The translations under genes and the position numbers were made by a program. Under the pieces are notes generated by a model. That model searched no databases. It was not told the origin of the DNA and saw only the letters and a list, made by a program, of their open reading frames with translations. Positions 39,059 through 50,978 of a stretch of DNA of 64,000 nt are shown one piece after another; positions within the stretch are counted from its first letter, which is position 1; each line of letters begins with the position of its first letter. This DNA comes from Whitmania pigra (taxonomy: Eukaryota; Annelida; Clitellata; Hirudinida; Haemopidae): NCBI GenBank assembly GCA_021613335.1, contig JAJTWR010000296.1, positions 592,501 to 656,500 of the forward strand. The letters run 5' to 3'.

Positions 39059-42000
39059 CTAAAAAGGTTCATTATTTTTTGTACAAATTTTAAACGTAAA
39101 AATCCAACGAGTTGATCGAATGCAAAGTGCTGGTGAATTTAAAATAAAACAACTTAAATGAAATCTAACTGAAAGTTGTAGAGAATGAATTTATAATGAA
39201 TGTACAGAATAGAATTATGAAACGAACTTAGCAAATGGTGAAACATGCAGCCATAGTTATTAAATGAACAAATCAACCAAAAATAAAAGTGCAGTTGTTT
39301 TACCCTAAATCAAACTGAGGTGATGTTAAACAGGCCCGTTTAAGACAAGGTTGAGTATGCACTGGGAAGATACAGATATGAATCACCATGGATCAGCAAG
39401 TGCACTCTCACAACTATTAAAAACATTCCGTTCCGATTGTAGTACGCGTCTTCACTATTATAAAATTCTTCTTTCCGACCTTGACTTCTTTTTGTGGCAA
39501 TCATTCTACATCATAAACATCGCTGAGAGGTGGCCAGCTATGATAAAGTTTGGATGCAACATCTGAAGATGTTCAATTAAATACGTGAGATGATAATATA
39601 TTTCTCACAATCTCAAAAGAAAAGAGACGTTCCAATATTTTGCAAAACAAAGAATTCAAATAGTCTCAGGAGAATATCACAAGATTTCCCAAGAAAATCT
39701 CAAAACTTGTAAAAAATAGATCTGATAATCAAGCTTCAGCTCAGAGATCCAGGATTGCAAGCAGTGGAGCTATGAATAAAAGCAATTTGCCAAACAACAA
39801 TCTTCTATTAAGGACAAAAAAAAACAGGATTAGCAGTACAATAATACACAATGAAAGGTAATTAAGCAGGAGACAAATGATGGCTGAGTTAAATAAAGAA
39901 ACTCAAAATTATGGAAGAGAAAGTTCACTTTAAGCTAATAGAAGCTCCTGAAATCTTTTCTGCCAACAGACCTCTCAGCACAAAACTAATTTCATGTTAT
40001 TGAGATGTTTTATTGGAAAAACATCCTGTTTGATTTACTTCCAAGAAAATAATGAATGTAGGTCAGAAATGATCAGAAACATGAATGAAAAATACCTATA
40101 CACTAAGAGCAGACGCTAATGTCTTAAATTATTTCAAGATAAAAGTAAACTGTCACGCAAACATAAAACAAATTCAAATCCGGCAGAGTTTTTATGACAA
40201 AATAGTTATTAAGCTTAGAAAAAAAAGAGTTGTTACAAAGCGCCTGAAAGGAACAAGGGATCGTGTTAAAAATAACGTTGGAGCAGCATGCAGTGACTCA
40301 ATGGCGTTCACTGTGGAGCCATACTGAGAAGTTTATTATTCTTACATCGGATCCTGTCACTACAATCACAATTCGTTCTACACGAACTCAGCGTGTGATT
40401 TCAAAGCTCTCTTTAATGACACTTGTCCTTAGTTAAGAAGGCCCCAAATGCGTTGTAATTAACTCGCTTGTTCGTTAAATCTTAGCGTTTCTTGGCTCAA
40501 AACATGGCCAATCGAATGCTACATCGAAGGATATTGTGCATGTCTTATATGAAATAATGCAATTTTAGATCATTCAGATCGTTTGATCTTAGATGATCTG
40601 TCAAAAGGCAGACAATAAAAAATATACTGAGAAGGAATTATCTTGCACCTGCTTTATATCAAACAATGGCTAATGCATAGGTGTTGCCTAGATTAAATAA
40701 CCATGCAAACGTTGAAACAAGGGAACAGACATCAGCTGCTGCGTTTAGAAGCCATGGTGACTCAACGAAACACACAGAAATCGGAATTAGCATGTGAGGC
40801 AAGTTTCTTTGTACGCCCACAACTTTAACACAAAGTAACTTAGAGAAAACAAGCAGCGAGAACATAATCAAAAAACAAAGACAAATTTAGGACAATGACA
40901 AATTGCATAAGTGAAATGATAAAATAATGCATAGACGACTGACTTAATCGATTTCATACCAGATTGCAATGAGATATCTTAGCTGATGCAATTTCACTTT
41001 TCATCATGTTGACAAAAATCGTACATCACTCCTGAAAATTACAATTCACCGTAATGATTCTCAACAGGATTCTCATTTAAGCACATCGCGAAAAGATTAA
41101 TCATACAATGATTTAAAAAAACGACAATTTTATTTTGTTAAGTACTTCTTGGAATCATTATAAACGCCAAAGTCAGTTATGAACAACATTGTCAAGAAAC
41201 CATGATCTATGGTAACAATCGGTTGATCAATGATGTTTGAAAAAAACGACAAACATATGAGCAAACAAAAACCATATCTCACTCTGATAGGTAGCAACAT
41301 ACCTGCTAGCCGGCAACAAACTGAAGACTCCGATAGGATCGGAAATTAAGTGGACTAACAAATGATTCCTTTGAAATGTCCCTTTGGAATTAGCATGTAA
41401 ATAGAATAACCAAATATTTACACAAACGTGAGAACCCCACCACAAACGCACAAGCTGGCTGTAATTATCATGCTCACCACTGAGCATTTATACCCATTGC
41501 AGAATGCTGACTGCCTGCAGCTGCAACTTATAAGTTATTAATGCAAATATTATTAATTTTTGTGCGGTACCTACAATAATATTATTACCTACAAAATTAT
41601 TAATTTTGAGCATACTCCACATGAGTATGGCATTAAGAAACTTCAAACTTCATCTAATTATTATATTTATGATGCTGTTTTATACATTTCGACATCTTTT
41701 TAATTCATATTTTGTACAACTTATGAAAAATACAAACCATAAATGAAACCGCAAGCGACATTATATGAATGGGACCGATTAGCATTTCTACTTGCAGGAT
41801 GAATCAATACTATAGCAGTTTAGGCAAAAATAATCTCAATAGACAGACTTAGGAATTATTATTAGTACTATAATATTAAAATGAACAAGTCAAATTTTAA
41901 TCTTATATGAAGCTTAATTCAAAATTTAGTCTTGAATGTCTAATATGATTTGTGGAATGACATATTACTAAGATATTTATTATTATAATTTTTAATTTTT

Positions 42001-42268
42001 AAAAACATGATATACTGTAGAAAATGTAATGGCAGACATTGCGTTCTACTCTTATCATTTATTCAATATCCAAATAAAAAAAATGTAAAACCAAATAGCT
42101 GCATGTTTTTAATTTTAAATTAAAAATTATTAATTTTTAATTTAAAAAAATTTAAACCTAATTTAAAGAGTTGTGACGCCCTACATAATTATGCCATCCT
42201 GCTCAAAATAATATTATTAAAGTTCACCATTTTTGTATTAGTACTGATTTGACTTGGAGACTTTCGAA
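39059..42268. other. Head-to-head spacer between APC and STXBP1
   Basis: I could not place the APC oligomerisation coiled-coil exons here, though very short exons could hide. Several ORFs of 60-95 residues occur on both strands (for example 40085-40327 +, 41227-41487 -) with no recognisable family or good splice context. Confidence 0.45.
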
Positions 42269-45200
42269 ATGGCTTTAAAAGCTGCAGTTCACGATAGTGA
42301 GAATGATTTGAATTGTTTGTTATTAGTTCAAATGATGTAGCTTCTAAATGTTTCTCAAAATTAGTATCGTCTGTTAATTTGCTTATTCGTCTTTTATGGC
42401 AAATGTTTGCGTAACCAATTATGTTATTCAATTCAATCAAAAAATGTTAAGAACAGTTTCAGTTTTTCATCTGTTCAATTAATTTTAGCTGTAAATGTTT
42501 AAAAAGATTTATCTAGTCTAATAACATTTTATTTATTCCTGGATAAATTCGAGGCTTAACTAATGTTTCAATTTCGACTTATTTTACTTAATTTTCATCT
42601 CTTTGATTAAGTAACAGTTAGGTTACTGGAAAAGCTACAATTAAACAAGTGAATTAATAAAATACGAATTTTATGTGAAATTATATGTCAACATAGTAGC
42701 ATGAAATCATAAAATTTAGGATTAGCTTGCAAGTTGCTAAATTTATTTACAACCATCATCGTTGTTCCTTAGAAATTATGAACGAAGTGGTCTTCCAAGT
42801 GAAGAACAAAGAATGGAAGGTGTTGGTGGTGGATCATTTGAGCATGAGAATGCTATCAGCTTGTTGCAAAATGACTGAAATCATGTCCGAACAAATTACA
42901 CGTTAGTGATGTCCTTTTTGTTCGGCGTTTATTGTTAAATGTTGTAAAAGGATTTCTTACGGATACGTTTTGTTCTAGTTTACTATGTCTTAAAATATTT
43001 AATGTGGATAGCATGCATAGCAACAGAGGCGCTTCTTGTATAATCATTTATGTAGTATTCCAGTGCAGGCTGGAATTCGAACACAATGCATTACGACCGT
43101 TGCCATTATCGTCGCAAGCAGTAATGCAACCCGTTCGGCCAACCTGCACACCAACTTGTACACTAATGCATGCATGTGTGAATGTTTAAACAGTGGTTGA
43201 AGACATCAACAAAAAGAGAGAACCACTTCCCTCCCTGGAGGCAGTGTATTTGATAACCCCCATCGAGAAGGTAGATTGTGGATTCTTACCGGCAGTTATT
43301 ATAAATTGTTATTAACTGTGTTAAATGAGATTTTAAGTTATCTTATAACCATTTGTCACTTGATATTATATTCTCTATTAATGTTCAATAAATAAATTAA
43401 ATTTCCCAATCACCATGTTAATTGTATATTTAACAGAGAATTTATGTTCAACTATTTTAATTTTCAGTCCATTAGAGCACTGAGCAGTGATTTTCAGAAC
43501 CCACTGAAAACTATGTATAAGGCAGCCCATGTCTTCTTTACTGAGGGTCTGTTGTTCTCTTCATCGATATTCATGAATACATTCCTTGATGCTGATTACA
43601 ATGTCATGCATTTATTGAATATATTATTTATTAATTAATATGTTATTTATATGATTGTATTATGCCTGTTTATTATGATGACGAATCCGATTAAAGAAAC
43701 CAATCACTGCATCGCACCTTCTGTGAATCCATCATCGGTTCATCAAACCTCGCATGATGGTGCAAATTACTTTCATTAGAGTCGTAAAACAATTTCTTTT
43801 CTTAAATTCTTGCACTTATTTCAAGACACTTTAATTTTGGAGGTACTTGGATTTTTTCTTTCTGTATGTAGCTTAACAATAACTGGTTATGCTTTTGAGT
43901 AAAAGTAATAATAAAACCTGGTGATGTTTTGGTCTTGTAGCATGGAAATGTATTTTTGATTAATGCCTTATTTCTGTTTAAATCTACCGTGTTTTTGAGT
44001 TAAAGATTAATTATCAATAGCTTTTTGACACATTGTGACCTGCGTATTCATGTTTGTGTGGTTGATAGCTTATTCACAGCTTCATCATTTGCTTCCAAGT
44101 AGTAAAACACAATTGGCTTCAATGTAGTAATCACATTGCTATTAACTTTGGAAATTGTTGAGATGTAAAATTGTTATCGTTGTTTCAGCATGTCCCGATG
44201 AGTTCTTCAACGACCTGTGCAAATCGACCTGTGCCCGTTACATAAAAACCCTTCGCGAGATCAACATCGCTTTCCTGCCCTATGAAAGTCAAGTAAGTAA
44301 GATGATCAAGATATTAAATACTAATATGTATGTAACATGAATGTCAAAATACTAAAGGTTTAGATGTATTGGAAGTGCAAATAAATATAGATCCAACAAT
44401 GGATGGATGTTTGTCATTTCCAAAGTTTTCAAATTACAGAGTTTATATTTATTAAAAGAACCTTTTTCTTTTTTTATTTGCAGATTCTTTAGAAATGTAA
44501 AATGAGTCTTGTCTGTTGCAGGTGTTCTCGCTGGATTCGGTGAACACTTTCCAGTTCTACTACAATCCCAACAAGCAGTCCGGCAGGATGATCAACCTGG
44601 AGAGGTGTGCCGAGCAGATCGCGACCCTTTGCGCCACACTCGGAGAGTACCCTTCCATCCGCTACAGAAGGCAGGTTTTTTTCTCTCTTTTCCGGCCGAG
44701 GCATCGGTTCTTGTTTGCGTTGTCATTATGAGTCAAAATCAACAGGGGGTCTAATCTTAATATGCAAATTACTTATCAGTGAATGGGACAGGAATGCAGA
44801 ATTTGCTCAGCTGGTTCAGCAGAAGTTGGATGCTTACAAAGCTGATGATCATACCATGGGCCAAGTGAGTCATCATTATTTGTCTCAAAAACTTTTACTT
44901 TTAAATTGGAATTCATTAATAGCCTGCATTGTTCACATTTTGTTTTTTCAACTACTTTACAGATACACTTTTTTTATTAATTTCCTTGCTAATGTCCTAA
45001 TGTCGTTATGTTTTAATATTAGGGCCCAGGGAAGGACAGATCTCAGTTGATTATCTTGGATCGTGGATTTGATCCAGTTTCTCCTCTGCTCCATGAACTC
45101 ACCTTCCAAGCCATGGCATACGACCTTCTTAACATTGAAAACGATGTCTACAAGTAATAATATAATAAATAAATAAATAACGAAGTAACTCTTTCACAAG

Positions 45201-48079
45201 CAAATGCTGTTAATCTTAAGGTATGAAGTAGCTGCTGGTGGTGAGCTGGCCGAGAAGGAAGTTCTCCTGGACGAGAACGACGACATTTGGGTTGAATTGA
45301 GACACCAACACATCGCCAATGCCACTCAGTAAGTCGGCACCTTGTTCAATCGCTTCTTAATGTTATTTTCAGCTCAATTGATTATAGTCCAATTCATAAT
45401 CTATGATATTGATAGTAAAAATATCAGTTTTGTTGTTCAAGTATCAATGATTATTTGATATAATTTTTAAAATTAGGTATGTCACTAAGAAGTTGAAGGA
45501 ATTTGTGGACCAGAAGAGAATGAGGATGGGACAGGACAAATCCTCGATGAGAGATCTTTCTCAGATGATCAAGAAGATGCCACAGTACCAGAAGGAACTC
45601 AACAGGTTAGTGTTACAATTTTCTCAAGAAATTTTATTTAAATTTTAAAATATGTAGCGGCTTTCCCTGTTGCCCTCACAACATTTAGTTAAAGCTTATG
45701 CTTTCCGTCCTGTCACAAATAAAGATAGCGGGGCTGCAGATCGATCAGTTTTTAAATCACAATTAGTCGCTCATTTAATTATTTTAATTGTTTGACATCT
45801 GTCACTATCTATGCCTGCCTATCATTCATGGCAATCCATTTAGCTAGGGCATCAAATTTGCATTGCTCCATTGATATTGTCAACTCCATCAGCGTTGGCT
45901 GTTGAGAATGCTTGCAAATGGCGGATGTCATCAATTGATCCCCAGCACTAAATTTGTTTGGCAACTGATGCGCAGGAGAAGATTATACTTATATATTATA
46001 CTGTGATTATACTTAAACTCACCCTTTTATATATGTTGCAAATTACAATAGAGTTTGATTTGAGAGTAGACATGCTTCTTAATTGTGGTCAATTTTTTTT
46101 TAGAAAAAATATTTAAGTCTTCTTAAACAAAAGGAAAGTAGGAAAGACAACAAAGAGTTTTACAAATATTTTATGAATATATTTTAAATTAAAAATGTAT
46201 ACAATTTTATATTAAAAATTAATGCATTAATTATTTTAACTGCAAATTTTTTTTAAATCACATTAATTGACATTTAGTGCATATAAATCTACAGCTATTA
46301 AAAGATGTTTAATCTAAACCTACCCTCAAACAGGTACTCCACCCATTTGAACATGGCTGAAGGTTGCATGAAGCACTACCAGGGAAAAGCTGACAAGCTG
46401 TGCAAAGTGGAACAAGTAAGAATAGTTTTAAAACACTTACAAAATAAAACTCCTTTGCAGAAGTCAAAGGGACTATTGAACAGAAATTAATTGTAAAGAT
46501 CGACATGGTTGAATGTAGAATTGCTTGTCAGGACCTCGCCATGGGAACCGACGCAGAAGGAGAGAAAGTCAAGGACCCGATGAGAAACATCGTTCCGATT
46601 CTTTTGGATGCCAACGTCTCAGTGTCTGACAAGATCAGAATCATCCTCCTCTACATCATCCACAAAGGAGGTTTTTGATCTCATTCATGCTTCGTGTTTA
46701 TGTTCATGTTTTTATGGTTTTATGGGGTTTTTTTGTGCTGGCAAGTTCAAGCTATTGTAAAAGTTTTGAGGCGTCTAAAATGTCGGCATATGATTCACTC
46801 AGGAATTACGGAAGAGAACCTGAACAAGTTGATACAGCACGCCCAAGTACCCACTGACGAGAAGGTTGTCATTACAAACATGCAGAACTTGTCGGTACCC
46901 ATCATCCAAGATGTAAGTGCAATATCTATTAGTAATTAATCCGATTGGTTAGTTCCTTTTTTTTAAATTGGTTATTCATTAACCATTTTTATTTCATCAG
47001 GGAGGAAGGAAACGACCACAGCCCTATCAAATGCAAAACAGAAAGGAGAGGGGAGTCGAGCATACCTATCAAATGTCCAGATGGACTCCTTATGTCAAGG
47101 ATATCATGGAGGTTGATTGTGATTTTTATCATTTTATTTCATTAACAATTTCAATTTATTTAATTTAATTTTTTTATTTAATTAACAACTTCGACTTATT
47201 GATAACCTATTCATCTACTGAAATTACTAGGATGGCATCGAAGACAAGCTCTTGCCTCAAAAGTTTCCTTTCCTGACCGGTGGGTCACGGTCTGCTGGCA
47301 TGGGTTCTGCACCTGTCAGGTAGCTACTTGAATTGATTGGTCATGACATTAATATTACCAAACTCTTTGAAGAATATGAAGTTGCGGTAAATGCATTTTT
47401 TAATCTTTTTTATTAGTGCAGCTGTTGGTTGGTATTGGAAAGTTTGATTCATGCCATTTTCGATGATAATGACAGTGATTATAATGATGAGAGGATCGTT
47501 TCACAAACGATAAAGATAATGTAGGGACCGTCTATCACGACAGCGGATAATTAATTTTTAAGAAAAACATTAAATATTTCCTGTTACAACGTCCTCGGAT
47601 TTTGTCTCAAGTGCTAGGTATGGACAGTGGCACAAGGAGAGGAGTCCCTCAGCGTTCAAAAGCGGTCCTCGTCTGATCGTCTTCGTGGTTGGGGGCATGT
47701 CCTACTCTGAGATGAGGTGTGCCTATGAAGTCAGCCAATCAACCAAGAACTGGGATGTCATTATTGGTCAGTTGCATTTGTTTCAAAAGCTTTTTATTAT
47801 TTATTCATATTGATGTAATAATGGAATGTTCTTCAGCATTTTAGCTAATACGCAGGATCAGCATATGATTGTATTTTTTATATATTACATTATTATTATT
47901 ATTATTATTATATTATTATTATTATTGCAACAACATTATATATATATATATATATGGTTGGATTGGGTGGATTGATTTTATGAATCCCAATGTTCATCCC
48001 TGGTTATCAATCAACAGGGTCCACGAACATCCTGACTCCTGTTGGATTCTTAAGCTCCCTCAGGGATCTCACCAACTGA
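42269..48079 (+). CDS. STXBP1: Syntaxin-binding protein 1 / Unc18 (Rop), 18 exons, 586 aa
   Basis: Exons: 42269-42296, 42773-42901, 43194-43270, 43468-43546, 44189-44292, 44522-44670, 44780-44864, 45023-45153, 45221-45328, 45477-45605, 46334-46415, 46532-46670, 46803-46912, 47001-47111, 47231-47319, 47618-47766, 48018-48079; the phase of every junction closes (17 segments listed; count follows this list). This SM protein binds syntaxin and SNARE bundles and is required for synaptic vesicle fusion. The tiny first exon ([10 protein letters not shown]) matches the family start MALKxxVGQKIMNEV. Clear blocks are [110 protein letters not shown] and [12 protein letters not shown]. Length matches the usual ~590. 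The intron after exon 6 appears to have a GC donor (AG|GCAGG at 44671). The C-terminus LSSLRDLTN is normal. Confidence 0.97.
47938..47957. repeat. (AT)n microsatellite in last STXBP1 intron
   Basis: About ten AT dinucleotides, preceded by ATT triplets from 47886. Confidence 0.85.
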
Positions 48080-49160
48080 ACTGAGCGAACTCCATTCCAG
48101 TGTTCCGCTTTTGTTCGTGCATCTTCGATATATAGTCTGTGACGATGCGCTCTTTGCGAGCCGAAACTGCTTAGCAACCTAAAGAGTTGTTTTTCTTCTC
48201 ATTCCAGTAATTTCTGTGTTTTCCACATTCATTTAGATAGATGGCAGTTTAAGTGATTCGTGCCCACTCCATAAGATTTACCCCTTTCCATGTAGCTAGC
48301 TATTTTACAGCTTAACGTTGGCATTGCTATTTCTTCTGCCAAAGTTTTGTGTTTAGTCTGGTCAGGATAGATTGCCTAGATAGATTAATGTGCTCATTTC
48401 TTGAATTCCTGCACAACCTGAGATTCTGATCTTGCTTTTGTGACTTCAATCTGTTGCTAATTCAAAATACTTTCTAGGAAGCTTCTGGATTTTAACATTT
48501 ATTTATTTTTTAATTTTTGTTCGATACTTTTGGCTTTCTAAAATTGTAAATTCATTTGCATATTTCTAAAGATTGGAACAATTATGTCAAATCAAAAGAA
48601 GCAATTGATTATAAAGGACCGCTATCATGTGATCATTAAATTTGTTTTTAATATCATCATCATCATCATCATCATTAGCACCGGGACTGTCACCTGTGTA
48701 CTTGGCTTGTACATTTTTCACTCTTGTTGCTTGAGGCATGCATAATTTAAAATGTTGGAATGATATTTTGCTGCAACAAGTTGTGACTTGAGCCGTTTCA
48801 TTTCTTGTGGCGAGTTGTTTGATGTTGAGCATTGTGACTGCAATTTCAATCGTATCATATCTCCTTGTTTATCACCTGCTTGTTTTTCCTTGATGTTTCA
48901 GAAAAGAGGTCAATGTACTTTGAAATGTGTATTAATTTTGCCGTGCTTGAAGAAAAGAAAACATAAAGTTATTTGTTTCTCGCGAGGAATTAAGCTCTCA
49001 TGCCATGATGCTCGGGAGCTCCGAACAAGTCCAACCAATTAAAGTGATTTATTTTAAACATGGAGATGTCATTTGCTGTAGGAATGAGTTTCTCTATGGA
49101 AATTTCTTATTATAAATTTATAAACATAGGCAATGGCTAGAACTTACTAAAGGGTTATTC
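48080..49160. other. Tail-to-tail spacer
   Basis: Probable STXBP1 3' UTR on the left, with a short CAT run near 48655-48675. No gene seen. Confidence 0.5.
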
Positions 49161-49166
49161 AATGTG

Positions 49167-49172
49167 TTTATT
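49167..49172 (-). promoter_or_regulatory. ATP1B polyadenylation signal
   Basis: AATAAA on the minus strand about 90 bases beyond the stop codon. Confidence 0.55.
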
Positions 49173-49258
49173 AATGTCAAAATACAACAAATCTCGAGCG
49201 ACCGTTGTCTTCGCAACATCAAGCAGCAAATTAAATCTACGATAGAGAAAGTTGGGAG

Positions 49259-50224
49259 TTAATCTATAAGCATCTCAAAATGTATGCTTCCCATGTTATC
49301 ATATCTGTGGTGAACAAGGTTCTTAACCCATGCCTTGCACCACACGTTGATGACGATGCCGTTCGTTGGCCTCAGGAATTGTATCATGACGAGAGGCTGT
49401 CTGTAGCCCTCCTGATTGAGGTACGGGTAGTAATAGTTTGGAAAGCCTCTGGGTGGGTAGTATGCAATTGGTCCAAGATTTTCTCTGTCGATAGGATTTT
49501 CGCCTTCGCAAGTGATGCCGATGTGGTTGGGATCGAATCTGTCTCCGAGCTCCGGGGGCGCTTCGCCTGGGCCGTACGCAGGCGGTTCCCAGCCGAAAAT
49601 CTTGGTCAATTTCAGCAGTACGCAAGGCTGACCCTGGTCATAACCATAATCTCTCTGCCACGTGCAGTTCTGACCAAGAGAGTCAATGATGAACCTGCAA
49701 GCTTTATTTTTGTTTCGATTGCTGTCACTTCCAAGAGCTGAGCAATCAATCAGTGCTTCTGATTCCTGGGCCTGATTTTCATATTGGAGCAAGAAAGCCT
49801 GGATGTGATCTGAAAATGGTTTGTAACTCGATGGCTGACCCTGCACAAATCTGATGAGAGACGTCCGGTGATCCGGCATTGGCCGAATGGCCAGACTTGG
49901 CCACTCCATGAGCAATGAATTACGTGCTTGAGTTCTGGGGTGGTTCTTGTCAATGTAAACCTCCAAGTACAAGCCAAAGGCTATGCTCAAGTAACAGATC
50001 AAGGCAACGAAGAAGGAGAAATAGAATAGCAGGAAGCGTGCCCAAGTGACATCGTCCCTTTTCATGAATTTTCCTTTATCCGGATTATAGAAAAAATTAA
50101 TAAATGAATTTCCATAGTATTTGAATTCATTTATAAATCCTCGTTTTCTGGCATTTAACGTAGCCGTAGATGCCATCAACAACTCCGACTCCGATTCCGA
50201 AAAACTTTTGCTCTTGTTAAACAT
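49259..50224 (-). CDS. ATP1B: Na+/K+-ATPase beta subunit (321 aa, single exon)
   Basis: The beta subunit is the type II glycoprotein that folds and traffics the Na+/K+-ATPase alpha chain and shapes K+ affinity at the plasma membrane. A cytoplasmic N-terminus (~61 residues) precedes one membrane span at about 62-86 (FLLFYFSFFVALICYLSIAF). Six ectodomain cysteines pair as expected: C161-C176, C187-C201 and C239-C296. The GPIAYYPP, YYPYLNQEGYRQPLV and VWCKAW blocks are diagnostic. There is a sequon at N186 (NCT). Length fits the family (~300-325). Unlike neighbouring genes the coding region is one exon. It is divergent from NPDC1, 755 bp away. Confidence 0.96.
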   Translation of the reverse strand: MFNKSKSFSESESELLMASTATLNARKRGFINEFKYYGNSFINFFYNPDKGKFMKRDDVTWARFLLFYFSFFVALICYLSIAFGLYLEVYIDKNHPRTQARNSLLMEWPSLAIRPMPDHRTSLIRFVQGQPSSYKPFSDHIQAFLLQYENQAQESEALIDCSALGSDSNRNKNKACRFIIDSLGQNCTWQRDYGYDQGQPCVLLKLTKIFGWEPPAYGPGEAPPELGDRFDPNHIGITCEGENPIDRENLGPIAYYPPRGFPNYYYPYLNQEGYRQPLVMIQFLRPTNGIVINVWCKAWVKNLVHHRYDNMGSIHFEMLID

Positions 50225-50978
50225 GATGAAAGTTCAATAGTCAACGTTTCTTTCTTTCAGATTAACTAAATAGTAATTGTAGTAATTGCGAACTATTGCA
50301 AAACATAAACTTGCTTGTTATCGAAAGCTAGGTAGACATGTTTAGGTTATGATACAGGTGTGATCAGGGTGACCAAGGGCTAATATTAAGAATGCATTTA
50401 ATTCGTAAATAAAATTTATATTTAATATTAAATGTATTTAAGTAATTAAAATGGCTAGTTAACCAACAAAGAAATAAAAAATTTATTTACGCAAAATATT
50501 TTATTGAAGTTCTCAACATCTTCTCTACATTAAGTCTTATCACTGACGAATCTTTCAAGCTACTTATTTAAGAGAGCTATTTTATAGTTTGAAGGCAAAT
50601 TTCCCCTATGATGAAAGTCTATAAAGTCATTAAGAATAATTGAAATTAATATTAATAATAGCTAATAATAACCGTAAACTATTATTTTGCACTGAATGTA
50701 GTGTTTACTCTGATAAGATAAAACTTGCTTAATTGCTAAATAGCAATATAGGTGGTAGTTAAGCGAGTGTCTTAATTTTTCACAAAACTTTACTTACTTA
50801 ATGAATTAAGCTAGTTAAAAATTATTTTTCATTACACGATATATTATTATCTCTTTATCAAAACAATTGAGTAGTTGCTGCACGTTCATTATTTGTATCT
50901 AAAAATATTTGTGGACGCCATCGCTTGTTAGGTTTCTGTCAAGAAGAGATGTCGGGGATCGTTTTAATAAGATAGAAT
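50225..50978. other. Head-to-head spacer between ATP1B and NPDC1
   Basis: Short and AT-rich; probably contains both promoters. No coding content seen. Confidence 0.5.

Noticed and set aside
39849..39860. Mini-exon ATGAAAG before GTAATT as the STXBP1 start
   Set aside because: The exon at 42269-42296 ([10 protein letters not shown]) matches the Unc18 N-terminus and joins in phase, so the distant one is not needed.
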